Positions 15,825 through 24,259 of a stretch of 64,000 nt of DNA are shown here, one piece after another. The notes beneath the pieces were generated by a model, which was given only the letters and a program-made list of their open reading frames with translations, was not told the origin of the DNA and searched no databases. Each line of letters opens with the position of its first letter. Position 1 is the first letter of the stretch. A program made the position numbers and the translations under genes. Origin of the DNA: Desulfovibrio sp. (lineage in GTDB: Bacteria; Desulfobacterota; Desulfovibrionia; Desulfovibrionales; Desulfovibrionaceae); the NCBI GenBank assembly GCA_016218665.1, contig JACRDI010000008.1, positions 1-64,000 on the forward strand, read 5' to 3'.

Positions 15825-17434
15825 CAAACGTGCCATCAAATTCCTACGATCAATGGTTGAGGAAAGTCACCAATTCCGCTCTCTGGGCTGCTTACGGAGA
15901 TGCCCTCGGATTTACAACCGAGATGGCTAACCCTGAAACTGTTCAGTATAGAACAGGGTTGGCAGAAGTTTCTTCCTTGATCGGCTGGAAGAGGAAGATT
16001 GGCGGGCGTTATGGCGTTAGTGTCAATTTGCCGTCTGGATGCTACTCTGATGACACGCAACTCCGGCTTTCAGTTTCGAGGGCCATTGGACATGACGGCT
16101 ACTTCGATGTGGATTCATTTGCTCACATAGAATTGCCAGTCTGGATGAGTTATCAGTTGGGGGGTGGCGTTGGCACAAACCTCGCTGCGAAGAATCTTTC
16201 CAAAAGAAGTGTCGGATGGGCAAATAATTTCTTCAAGTCTAAAGATTCCTCTTATGTGAAAGGCGGCGGAAATGGGGCTGCAATGCGGATTCAGCCTCAT
16301 GTATGGGGCCACCCTGCATCATCAAAAAGCTCAGGATTGATCAAGAACATTCTGGTTGACACCATTTGTACTCATGGACATCCCAAAGCGATACTCGGGG
16401 CACTTTTCCATGGATACTGCCTTTATTTTTCCATGATTGAGGGGAGTGCTCCAACACCTACGAGCTGGTTTAAGTTTTTAGCTGATTTCAGGCAAGTCCC
16501 CTCGATAATCAGGGATGACTCAATGTTAGGGCTTGCGTGGCTTCCCACTTGGGAAGAGCAGGCGCACACTTCATTCGAAAAAGCATGGGAACAGGCTATT
16601 GAGGAGATGAGAGGGGATATCGCGAAGATAGAACAACATCTTTCTTCCAGGGGGCCAAGGACTTATTTTAACATTGTTGGTGAACTAGGGTGTTTTCTTC
16701 CGCAATGGCGCGGGACTGGGACAAAAACAGCGTTGCTGGCGTCCGCGCTGGTGCTCATTGCTGAGGGAAGACCAAAGCTTTGTTCCCAATATGCAGCTAA
16801 TGCGCTAAATAGCGACACTGATACAATTGGAACAATGGCTTCTGCAATTGCGGGATCTCTGTCTGAGTTTCCACCTTCTGAGCAAGTCTTAGACAGTGAT
16901 TATATTGCTCAAGAATCTAAAAAGCTAGCAGACATTCGCTTTGCCAAACAGGCGAAAATTTTCGTTTATCCTTCAATCAACGCGTGGAAGCCTCCGGTCT
17001 CAAACGCTGATTCTGTTTATTTGAAAGACAACAGACTTTATATGGCGGGGCTCGGGCCTATTGAAACTAAAAACGTGCCAGTTGTTGATGCTCAAAATGG
17101 ATTTTGCTGGGAATGGGTTTGCACATCTTTTGGGCAAACACTGTTAGTTAAACGTCGGGTAGTACCGCAGAATGGTGTTCCACTTTTTGGAATTTACAAA
17201 GATATCGACAAACTTTGCACTCCTGAAACCGTTGCCGCTGTTCCTGTAAAGCGGACGAACGAAATCCCGGCTAAATCGCTAGAGGAGTTAAAGGAGATGG
17301 TAACAAGGGGGGCATTCACTCCGGAATCGATTGGGAGAGCTATTCTTGAGGCTTCGAATGGAGAGTTTCGAACTGAAAGGGCAATGGCCCTAGCTGCATT
17401 CGTAGCGGAGTTTATTGGGCGTAAACAACGGTAA
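15821..17434 (+). CDS. ADP-ribosylglycohydrolase (DraG/ARH family) with extra C-terminal region
   Basis: 537 residues. The ARH fold is shown by LWAAYGDALGFTTE (21-34), SDDTQLRLS (Asp77, Asp78), GGGNGAAMRIQP (148-158), THGHP (184-188) and NSDTDTIGTMASAIAG (Asp332, Asp334), the residues that hold the two Mg ions and ADP-ribose. These enzymes remove ADP-ribose from proteins or DNA. Residues from about 385 on, including YLKDNRLYMAGLGPI and a helical tail, exceed the usual 300-residue domain and match nothing I know. The start overlaps the DarT-like stop (ATGA), the arrangement expected of an antitoxin reversing the upstream toxin. In DarTG that job is done by a macrodomain protein, so this pairing is different. 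Confidence 0.85.
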   Translation: MTNVPSNSYDQWLRKVTNSALWAAYGDALGFTTEMANPETVQYRTGLAEVSSLIGWKRKIGGRYGVSVNLPSGCYSDDTQLRLSVSRAIGHDGYFDVDSFAHIELPVWMSYQLGGGVGTNLAAKNLSKRSVGWANNFFKSKDSSYVKGGGNGAAMRIQPHVWGHPASSKSSGLIKNILVDTICTHGHPKAILGALFHGYCLYFSMIEGSAPTPTSWFKFLADFRQVPSIIRDDSMLGLAWLPTWEEQAHTSFEKAWEQAIEEMRGDIAKIEQHLSSRGPRTYFNIVGELGCFLPQWRGTGTKTALLASALVLIAEGRPKLCSQYAANALNSDTDTIGTMASAIAGSLSEFPPSEQVLDSDYIAQESKKLADIRFAKQAKIFVYPSINAWKPPVSNADSVYLKDNRLYMAGLGPIETKNVPVVDAQNGFCWEWVCTSFGQTLLVKRRVVPQNGVPLFGIYKDIDKLCTPETVAAVPVKRTNEIPAKSLEELKEMVTRGAFTPESIGRAILEASNGEFRTERAMALAAFVAEFIGRKQR

Positions 17435-18522
17435 TCTAGCCCACTCCTGAAATAGCCACCGTTCCGGTCGGAGGCCCTGCCAAACATAGAAGGTATGGCT
17501 AGGCCAGTGCCTCAGATCAAGGGGCAGTCTGTGAAATAGTTCTGAGCACTGGACACAGTTCACGTTCGGTGGGCAGTTGTCGACGAGAACTTTCTCTTTC
17601 TCTCACCTCGTCAGCGCATTCTAATCCAGGATTTCAGGCCTCAAAACCTAGAACCAGCTCTACCTAAAGGCGCCATTTTTTCTTCCCGACGCTCGGCCAC
17701 GCCCTAAGGTTAAGCTGCGTCTCTCGATACGCTTCCGATCCATTTGCTGCAAATCTAGCCCATTCGGTTCCGGTCTACTCCTGTCGCCTCGCTCCTCAGC
17801 AAGCCCGTTACATCACGGCTAGACCGGAGTTTGCCTACAGCGTCAAAGGACAACCCTTTCGAGGGAACACGCTGAAGTGGCTCGCGGGTTCTTAAGGACG
17901 GTTCGACTCGCTCGGTCAGCCCCACCTACCTTGTCAGCCTTTTTTTTGGGATCTTCCATCCTCACACGCTTGCGGCGGTCCTCTCCCGCATCATGCTCTC
18001 AGAATCCACGCCTTCGCCGTCGATTGGTTAGATGATGTCTTCCCGCGTCCACGCGGATACCGCTAGCATGCACTTGCCGATTCCCTGGCCAGATGTGCTG
18101 GTATTGACGCGATCACGCCCACAGGTGCTCAAGATCCTGTGCCCCACGACTTTCAGTTCTCGCGCTGAACTTTCCTTTTAGCTGACGCCTGACGCGCACG
18201 ACACCGGTTCTTTGCAACTCCCCTGTCCCGAGACCCGTCCCCCCCTGTTCCAGCGCCCCTGGAAGGGCACGCTGCCCCTTCTGGCCCGCAGAGGTGGATT
18301 CGGCGTCCAACGGTCCACCCCGCCGGAATTTCCCTTTATGAAGACCAATCATTGGACGGATTGGTAAGACGAAATTGCTTGTGGTATTGCAGCTCGCTCT
18401 GTACATGTTCTATAATAGCTTTGTCTTCGCTAATATTCTCGTTGCGATCGGCCTTGGACGACGAAATTAATTTAGTAAGGATTGCCTAAGAGGAATTGGT
18501 TAATTTCGGATTAATTTATTAG
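17435..18522. other. 1.1-kb non-coding block downstream of the cargo operon
   Basis: No convincing protein gene on either strand; stop codons are frequent in every frame. A T8 tract sits at about 17939-17946 and a structured segment at 17769-17874. The rest shows scattered short inverted repeats. It may be a regulatory or replication region of the island, a non-coding RNA locus, or decayed sequence. Confidence 0.6.
17769..17874. ncRNA. Candidate structured RNA with nested stems
   Basis: TCCGGTCTA (17769-17777) pairs with TAGACCGGA (17820-17828). Immediately after, CAGCGT (17838-17843) pairs with ACGCTG (17869-17874) and encloses CCCT-TTCG-AGGG (17854-17865), a stem capped by the very stable UUCG tetraloop. 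About 65 bases further on there is a run of eight T. Strand and function are unknown; I infer a structured transcript. Confidence 0.35.
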
Positions 18523-18560
18523 TTTATTAAGAAAGTCCCCCCGAAGGGGGGCTTAATAAA
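18523..18560. terminator. Strong bidirectional terminator-like inverted repeat
   Basis: TTTATTAAG (18523-18531) pairs with CTTAATAAA (18552-18560) around the G/C core CCCCCC-GAA-GGGGGG (18537-18551), with AAAGT bulged. AT-rich flanks on both sides would give U-tracts in either direction. It probably ends transcription of the minus-strand primase gene and of anything entering from the left. Confidence 0.7.
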
Positions 18561-18588
18561 CTTTAAATCCCAGGCTTGAAAATAAAGA

Positions 18589-18608
18589 GGGGGGATAAAT
18601 CCCCCCCC
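18589..18608. terminator. Second G6/C8 hairpin next to the primase stop
   Basis: GGGGGG (18589-18594), loop ATAAAT, CCCCCCCC (18601-18608), 24 bases before the primase stop on the minus strand. With the previous repeat it forms a tandem terminator. Confidence 0.5.
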
Positions 18609-18632
18609 GTAGATAGTCCATACTCCTCGTCG

Positions 18633-20525
18633 TCACTCATCGCTTCGCTGCATCCACTCTGCACCTTTTGCTGTCAGGGAGAACTTTCTTATGTTGTTCA
18701 CCCTATCCTCGGCAAGAAGGCCGTCTGTCAGCAGGCTTCGCTTGAGTTGGGAGACGTAGCTTGGGGTGCACCCCAGGTCGACGGCGATTTGCTTTTGAGG
18801 GACGCCCTCAGCGAGCTTTTGGGCTATTGCTCGCCTGGTTTGGTCTGTACCTCCGGCGTCGGCCTCTCCCGCAGCGGTCACCACCCAGAGCCCGTCTACA
18901 AACTCATAGGTGGGGCCGTCGACACCTTGCATCTGGTGCCGAGACTTCTGGACCTCGATGCTGAAGGCCGCGTGAGGACGTCGAGTTTTCGGCTTCTTCA
19001 ACACGAGGTGGGTGTCCAAGTTGAAGACCCGTGAAGAGGTCCCCAGCTGCTCGCCGCGCTTGTTCGTGTGGTGGACGATGATGACGGCAATGCCCTCGGC
19101 CTTGAGCCTCAAGAGCCATGAGTTCACTGGCTGCCATTCCCTGTCGGAATTTGAGTCCAGCCCATGGATGAGCGAATAGATGTTGTCCAAGACAAGGAGC
19201 TTGACCTTCAATGCTACCGCCTGCTTGAGCAACCAATCCTGAACATCTGGGGAGGCAAGGTTGAGCTGCTGGCTCGGATTGCCCTTTTCATAGAGCATCT
19301 TCGAGAGCAGCTTGAAGCAGCCCGGTAGCTTGAGCAACCTGCCCCTGGTCCTGATCTCACTCGGCAACATCTCGCCGTCGACGTAAAGGACTTGGCACCG
19401 CTGGGGGCACTCCCATTTCCCCTCCATGGCGGGTCGCCCATCGGCGCAAGCGCCAGCCACCTCTAAAGCAAAGAACGTCTTCCCGGTCCCTGCTTCGGCG
19501 GAAATGAGGTTCAGGCTGGCCTCAAGAAGCCAGGGGCTCATGAGGTGACGCTGTTCGATCAAATCCATCTTCTCCAAGTCCCGGAAAGCAATGATGGCGG
19601 CTTCCCGGTCCAGGCTGGCGGAAGGGGGCTGAGGCGTTGTCGCATCCCTCATGGCAAGGTCCAGTTGCTTCTCGCCCCAGGTCGTGTCTCCGCGCTTTTC
19701 GTCCCACTTTGGGGTGTAGAGGCCTGACTGCCTAAAGAGCCGATCGACGCGCTCCCGGTCCCTCCCCGCGTACTGCGCGAGCATGTTTAAAAGTGACAGA
19801 ACAGCCTCGCTAGGCGACGGGAAGTGCCTTTGCCATACCCCGGCCCAGAGTGCGGCGAACTTCGCATTATTGGCTGAGTCTTGCCCCAGGGCGATGATCT
19901 GCGCATCGGTCATGCTACCAGGAGCTTCCGGCTTGGGCCTCACAGGGAGGGGCTGGCGTACCTTCTGGGTGGGGCCAAAGTGCTTGAGTCGGAGGTTTTC
20001 AAGCTCAGGCGTGCGTTCCGCAATGGTCCGCCTCAAGTCGACCACGTCTCCGGTCACAGTAAAGTAGCGGTCCTGGGAGTAGACTTCGACAGGACCCTTG
20101 CGGTTGGCGCCAGGGGGCCAACAGCCCTTTACGATGATGTGCAGGCCGGTCCCAGAGGGAGACACCTCCGTGAAGCTGGCAAGGCTTTGGACGATTTCCT
20201 GAGCCCATTCCGCCACTTTTCCCGTCTGAGGATCGCGGCACTTGTCGAGGTCGACGCCCACATAGGGGTCATTTCCTGTGAAGACGAAGCCAACGCCTTG
20301 GAGCTTGTGCTTCTGAACCGCTGCGGTAGCCTCTTCGTACGTGCCCCAGGTCGATGGGTCGGTGACTGAGGCATTACGGCCAGTGCGCGGGTCCACGGGT
20401 ACTTTGTCGCCGGGCTCGCGCCCTCTTGCGACCCATTGCGGGAGGGCACGGAGTTCTTCAGGAATGGAGTTTGCCCCCGCCCGAACGGGCAGGGGGAGGC
20501 GCTTGCGAATAGGTTGCATACTCAT
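18633..20525 (-). CDS. PrimPol-type primase fused to RecA-like helicase
   Basis: 630 residues from ATG 20525 (AAGGA upstream). Residues 20-170 form an archaeo-eukaryotic primase-polymerase domain: YVGVDLDKC (Asp92, Asp94) and SPSGTGLHIIVKG (His129). A linker helical domain follows, then a RecA-like helicase/ATPase: ISAEAGTGKTFF (Walker A 344-352), LLVLDNIYSLIHG (Walker B) and IIVHHTNKRGEQ. The C-terminus carries a predicted HTH (QKQIAVDLGCTPSYVSQLKRS) for origin or operator binding. Such proteins start replication of P4-like satellites and small integrative plasmids. It sits against attR with repeats upstream of its start. Confidence 0.88.
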   Translation of the reverse strand: MSMQPIRKRLPLPVRAGANSIPEELRALPQWVARGREPGDKVPVDPRTGRNASVTDPSTWGTYEEATAAVQKHKLQGVGFVFTGNDPYVGVDLDKCRDPQTGKVAEWAQEIVQSLASFTEVSPSGTGLHIIVKGCWPPGANRKGPVEVYSQDRYFTVTGDVVDLRRTIAERTPELENLRLKHFGPTQKVRQPLPVRPKPEAPGSMTDAQIIALGQDSANNAKFAALWAGVWQRHFPSPSEAVLSLLNMLAQYAGRDRERVDRLFRQSGLYTPKWDEKRGDTTWGEKQLDLAMRDATTPQPPSASLDREAAIIAFRDLEKMDLIEQRHLMSPWLLEASLNLISAEAGTGKTFFALEVAGACADGRPAMEGKWECPQRCQVLYVDGEMLPSEIRTRGRLLKLPGCFKLLSKMLYEKGNPSQQLNLASPDVQDWLLKQAVALKVKLLVLDNIYSLIHGLDSNSDREWQPVNSWLLRLKAEGIAVIIVHHTNKRGEQLGTSSRVFNLDTHLVLKKPKTRRPHAAFSIEVQKSRHQMQGVDGPTYEFVDGLWVVTAAGEADAGGTDQTRRAIAQKLAEGVPQKQIAVDLGCTPSYVSQLKRSLLTDGLLAEDRVNNIRKFSLTAKGAEWMQRSDE

Positions 20526-20586
20526 GAGCGTTCCTTGTGAGTCCGCCCCAGGGATGACCGGAGGCGGCTTGGTTGCGTTTAGTAAG

Positions 20587-20691
20587 GAAACGCTGGCGTT
20601 ACTGATAGGTGGCAGCGAGAGATAGGCTGGCTGAGGCGGAAACCGTTTCGGAAACCGTTCCAGGCGTTCGAAACGTCATTTCGTGTGAAAC
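20587..20691. repeat. GAAAC-containing repeats upstream of the primase gene
   Basis: GAAAC occurs at 20587, 20639, 20651, 20670 and 20687. Two copies form the exact tandem CGGAAACCGTT (20637-20647, 20649-20659), each itself partly palindromic (GAAACCGTTTC). Location between primase start and attR suggests iterons or a repressor operator. Confidence 0.4.
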
Positions 20692-20729
20692 TATGCTCCA
20701 AAGAACGCCACATTCACCATATTCTGGGA

Positions 20730-20778
20730 GGCCTCTCACGCCGGCAACAGGGGTTCGAACCCCCTTGGGGACGCCAGC
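20730..20778 (+). repeat. Right attachment site (attR), displaced tRNA-Glu 3' end
   Basis: Exact copy of 10194-10242. It has only the 3' half of the tRNA and cannot fold into a full cloverleaf, so it is not a second tRNA gene. The original tRNA terminator still follows it. Confidence 0.95.
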
Positions 20779-20784
20779 TAATAC

Positions 20785-20818
20785 AGGCGCTCAGGAGCAC
20801 ATCCTGGGCGCCTTTTTT
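20785..20818 (+). terminator. Original tRNA-operon terminator, now beyond attR
   Basis: AGGCGC-T-CAGGA pairs with TCCTG-G-GCGCCT, followed by TTTTTT. It lies 7 bases past attR, where the tRNA operon would have ended before the island inserted. Confidence 0.8.
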
Positions 20819-20986
20819 GTTTGGCTGGAGCAGTTTGCAAAGCATCTTGCCCCTGGGGAGAACCTTCCGGGTTCGTCATACAGAAGGCTCGTGCAATCGG
20901 CGCGGGGCTTGGTGCAAGGGCATAATCGATATCCCCCCATAAGCTCGTGCGCCTGTCCGTGGTCGTCGTGGCCAGGTTCGGGCCCG

Positions 20987-21175
20987 GGCGGTATCTCGGG
21001 CGGCAGTGAAGTGCGCGGGAAGGTGACGAAGCCTTCGGAATGGCGTGGGCCGGTACAGCAGCGAGAGGAAGAGGCCACGAAGGTTCCCACGACAGTGGCC
21101 TGGAAGAAGGCCGAGGAAGGGCATGGGCTCAAGCCGCACCTGCGGGACGCGGCGCAGAGCATGTGCCGGGGGTAG
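20987..21175 (+). pseudogene. Fragment of a peptidase-effector gene (same family as 32877)
   Basis: An open frame ending at TAG 21173 reads GGISGGSEVRGKVTKP, then KVPTTVAWKKAEEGHGLKP and DAAQSM, nearly identical to residues 60-108 of the effector at 32877, and is cut off right before the catalytic part. No start codon or N-terminal motif precedes it. It is a displaced piece of a third copy of this effector family, next to the island's right end. Confidence 0.75.
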
Positions 21176-21193
21176 CTTCAGGCGGGGCTGCGC

Positions 21194-24100
21194 CTACTCG
21201 TAGTAACGATGGGCCTTCAAACCATAGCGCCGAATCTTGGCATAGAGCGTGGAGCGGCCGATGCCCAGGATGGCCTCCGCCCCATTGTCTCCATAAATGC
21301 GCCCACCGGTCTGCGCCAGCACAAGCTTGATATACCGCCGCTCCAGTTCGTCCAGGCTGGGCCAGCCGGCAATGAGTTGCGAACCTGGGCCAAGCTCAGC
21401 GGGCAGCTGCGGGGAAGAGCCCTCGCCCTGAGGCGGCGTGAGGGACAGCTCAAGCCGCCCCTCGCCAGCGAGGATTACGGCCCTCTCAATGACGTTTTCC
21501 AACTCTCTGACGTTGCCTGGCCAGGGGTAGGACGCGATCTTGATCATGTCTGCCCGGCTGAGGGAAAGCTTCTGGCGCTGGTACTTGCGCATGAAAACGC
21601 CGAGGAAGTGCTGGGCCAGAAGCTGGGCGTCGTTGACGCGGGTGCGCAGGGGCGGCACCTGAACGGGCACCACGGAGAGCCGGTAATAGAGATCATGGCG
21701 GAAGGTTCCGGCCGCGGCCTCCTTTTCCAGATCCCGGTTCGTGGCGGTGACCAAGCGGAAGTTGGAGTGTATTTCCCGCAGGCCCCCCACGCGGATGAAG
21801 CAACGCTCCTGCAGAACCCGCAGGAATTTTGTCTGCATGGACAGCGGCATCTCGCCCACCTCGTCGATGAACAGGGTGCCGTGGTCTGCCAGTTCGAAAA
21901 AGCCGATCTTTTGGTTGGAGGCGCCTGTGAAGGAACCCTTTTCATGGCCGAAAAAGGCGCTTTCAAACAGGGTCTCGGTCATGCTTGCGGGATGGACGCT
22001 GACGAACGGTCCCTTGCGGCCGCTGTGCTTGTGCAGCTGCCGGGCCAGCAGCTCCTTGCCCACCCCCGTCTCGCCCGCGATAAGCACAGGCGCGTCGGTC
22101 GCGGCGATCTGCTCAAGCTTGTGCAAAAGGCGCAGCATGACCGGGTCGCCGGTAAGCATGTCGCCTGAATCCTCGCGGGGGATTATCAGGATGTCGCCAT
22201 TGCTCTCGGGTTCGCTCCCGGTGGTCACCCCCCAGCGCTCGGCCAAGTACAGGTGCTCGCGGAATTTCTCCGCCGCCGCCCGCAGGGAGGCGTTGCCCAT
22301 GGCCTCAAGCTCGCCCGCGTAGTAGCGGCTGCACAGGTAGATGACGTAGGAGGTCTCGCCCTGCCGCAGGGGCATGCACAGGGCATGCCCCTCCAGATCG
22401 CCCCGCCGGGTGATGCGTGGGGCGGCGGATTCCCGCAGCAGCCAGCCGCGGATCCGCGTGAAGGTTGGACTCTCCAGCTGGAGGAGCGAAAGGTTGTAGC
22501 ACCCAAGCGGAACGAGGTCTCCGTCCTTGAGGACAAACAGGGCCCCCTGCTCCACGCGCAGTTCCCGACAGAGGTTGCTGATCAGCAGATGGTGGATCTC
22601 GGCGGGGCTGCTCAGCTGTGGAACCGGTTCCTGCTCGCGCAGCCTGGGCCCGAAGGGGGCCTTTGCCGCGGAGATGCCGGCGTGCATGCCGCGAGGCTTC
22701 GACAGACCCTCGGGCCACTCCGGCAGACCATACTCCCGGTGTACTGCGAAGGCGCCTGCGCGCAGGCGCTCGGCCGAGCGTCTGCGGCCAACGAGCATGT
22801 TGGCGCGCGCAAGGCCGAGCTTCGCACGGGCGGCCTCCACCTGGTTGCCCACCGCCAGGTCAAGGTTCAGCGCCTGCTTGAATGCGGCCCTCGCCTCCTC
22901 CGCCAAGCCCTGCTCCTCAAGCAGCATCATGCCTTTGATCTGCCAGGCCGAGGCACGCACCTGCAGGCTCGGATGCTCGAAGGACCCGCGCAGAGTTTCC
23001 TCGAAGCCAAAGCCTGGCACTTCCGGCAATCCAGCCTGGCGGAAGGCGTACAGCATTCCCAGCAGCCAGGGAAAGTGGTGCATCGGGGTGGGAGTGCCCA
23101 GGCGCTGGAGGATCCTGGCGCTGCGTTCCAGCGCATCGCGCGCGGCCTTCAGCGCACCTTCCAGGTAGAACGCATAGGCCTGGGCCCAGAGAAGCCGGAT
23201 GCGCACAAAGGGGAGAGCGTCTTCGCGGATGGTGCTGCGCAGCGTGTCCAGGTGGGCGCGTGCCGCCTCCTGCTTTCCGGCCATGAGCAGGAGCAGCGCA
23301 AGATGGAGCCGCCAGATGACTGCGGGGAGGCTGTCGCCGCGCAGCTCCGCCGTGCGCCAGCAGGACTCCAGCACGCCCACGCCCTGCCTGTCGAGCCCCA
23401 CGAAGGCCGAGGCCATGGCGTAGAAAAGCCCCCACCAGGACACCATTCCCGGCAGCGAAAACCCGCTGCGCACCTGCTCCAGGTAGCGCACTGCGCATGC
23501 AAAGCGGCCCTGCACGAAATGCCGAAAGCCCAGGAAAGTGGAGACATACTCCAGCATGTCCCTGTCGCCGAACGACTTGCCCATTTCGTAGCCTTCCTGG
23601 AACATTCGATCTGCTTCTTCGGAAAGGTTGAAGGCGGCGAAGGTCAGCATGTGCGCCTTGACCATGTGCAGTATGGCCACTGAGCGCGTGTCGCCGTTGC
23701 GGCGGGCGGAGATGATGGCCGTGTCCAGCGTGGGGCAGACCGCCCGTGTGATGATGCAGTAATAGGCGGAGACATCAGCCAGTTCGATGGTGACGTGCAC
23801 GTAGTTGCGGCGCGTCTCCTCGTTCATGCCCTCCAGCGGGGCGCGTTCTATGACTGCCACGGCCATGGACAGGCAAAGCGAGGCCACGCTGGCCGCGTCA
23901 AAGGAGAGTCGGCGCACCTCCTCCAACAGAACCCGCGCGGCTTCAAAGGATGCCCCCCGGCAGGCCAGGGCGAGACCGCGCACTGCGGCTGAGCACGGAA
24001 GCGGCGCGGTGGCGTGCAGGAACGCCTCGGCCGCCTTGCGCCGCGCGGCCTCCAAGTCCTCCGGATCGCCGGCATACCGCCAGACACCCTCCACGCATGC

Positions 24101-24259
24101 GGCTGCGCCTTGGGCGGCCAAGCCATGCAGCACCTCTTCAACCAGGGCGCTGGGGTACCCCAGCAACGCGGCGACCGGCGTCACCGAGAATCCGTTGGTG
24201 GCCCAGGGCAGCGCCAGCAGCAACGCCAACCGGGCTCTCTCGCGTTCCTTGTCAGCCAT
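21194..24259 (-). CDS. Sigma-54-dependent activator with TPR and GAF-like sensor region
   Basis: 1021 residues from ATG 24259 (AAGGAGAGG upstream). The first 70 residues look like a MalT-type winged segment, followed by a long TPR-like helical region (about 70-530) and a GAF-like domain (about 570-690). The AAA+ domain has GETGVGKELLARQ (Walker A), GHEKGSFTGA (the sigma-54 contact loop, GSFTGA instead of GAFTGA), TLFIDEVGEMP (Walker B), RHDLYYRLSVVPV and YPWPGNVRELENVIE. A Fis-type HTH ends the protein (ILGIGRSTLYAKIRRYGL). No receiver domain, so control is by ligand or protein binding. It is divergent from the porin operon, which has a -24/-12 promoter, and surely regulates it. Confidence 0.92.
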   Translation of the reverse strand: MADKERERARLALLLALPWATNGFSVTPVAALLGYPSALVEEVLHGLAAQGAAACVEGVWRYAGDPEDLEAARRKAAEAFLHATAPLPCSAAVRGLALACRGASFEAARVLLEEVRRLSFDAASVASLCLSMAVAVIERAPLEGMNEETRRNYVHVTIELADVSAYYCIITRAVCPTLDTAIISARRNGDTRSVAILHMVKAHMLTFAAFNLSEEADRMFQEGYEMGKSFGDRDMLEYVSTFLGFRHFVQGRFACAVRYLEQVRSGFSLPGMVSWWGLFYAMASAFVGLDRQGVGVLESCWRTAELRGDSLPAVIWRLHLALLLLMAGKQEAARAHLDTLRSTIREDALPFVRIRLLWAQAYAFYLEGALKAARDALERSARILQRLGTPTPMHHFPWLLGMLYAFRQAGLPEVPGFGFEETLRGSFEHPSLQVRASAWQIKGMMLLEEQGLAEEARAAFKQALNLDLAVGNQVEAARAKLGLARANMLVGRRRSAERLRAGAFAVHREYGLPEWPEGLSKPRGMHAGISAAKAPFGPRLREQEPVPQLSSPAEIHHLLISNLCRELRVEQGALFVLKDGDLVPLGCYNLSLLQLESPTFTRIRGWLLRESAAPRITRRGDLEGHALCMPLRQGETSYVIYLCSRYYAGELEAMGNASLRAAAEKFREHLYLAERWGVTTGSEPESNGDILIIPREDSGDMLTGDPVMLRLLHKLEQIAATDAPVLIAGETGVGKELLARQLHKHSGRKGPFVSVHPASMTETLFESAFFGHEKGSFTGASNQKIGFFELADHGTLFIDEVGEMPLSMQTKFLRVLQERCFIRVGGLREIHSNFRLVTATNRDLEKEAAAGTFRHDLYYRLSVVPVQVPPLRTRVNDAQLLAQHFLGVFMRKYQRQKLSLSRADMIKIASYPWPGNVRELENVIERAVILAGEGRLELSLTPPQGEGSSPQLPAELGPGSQLIAGWPSLDELERRYIKLVLAQTGGRIYGDNGAEAILGIGRSTLYAKIRRYGLKAHRYYE

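Larger units (their letters stand above)
10194..20778. mobile_element. 10.5-kb tRNA-Glu-integrated satellite-like island
   Basis: Bounded by the 49-base direct repeats. Contents in order: tyrosine integrase and AlpA-like excisionase next to attL, serine recombinase, small membrane protein, broken HTH regulator, an AT-rich helicase/DarT-like/DraG-like cargo operon, a long non-coding block, and a PrimPol-helicase with nearby repeats next to attR. Integrase at one end, primase-helicase at the other and a defence cargo between match the general plan of P4-like phage satellites and small integrative elements. No capsid, terminase or conjugation genes are present, so mobility would need a helper. 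Confidence 0.9.

Noticed and set aside
17435-18522. Group II intron or retron in the non-coding block
   Set aside because: No reverse transcriptase nearby and no recognisable domain-V hairpin.
20730-20778. A second tRNA-Glu
   Set aside because: Only the 3' half is present; it is the attR repeat.
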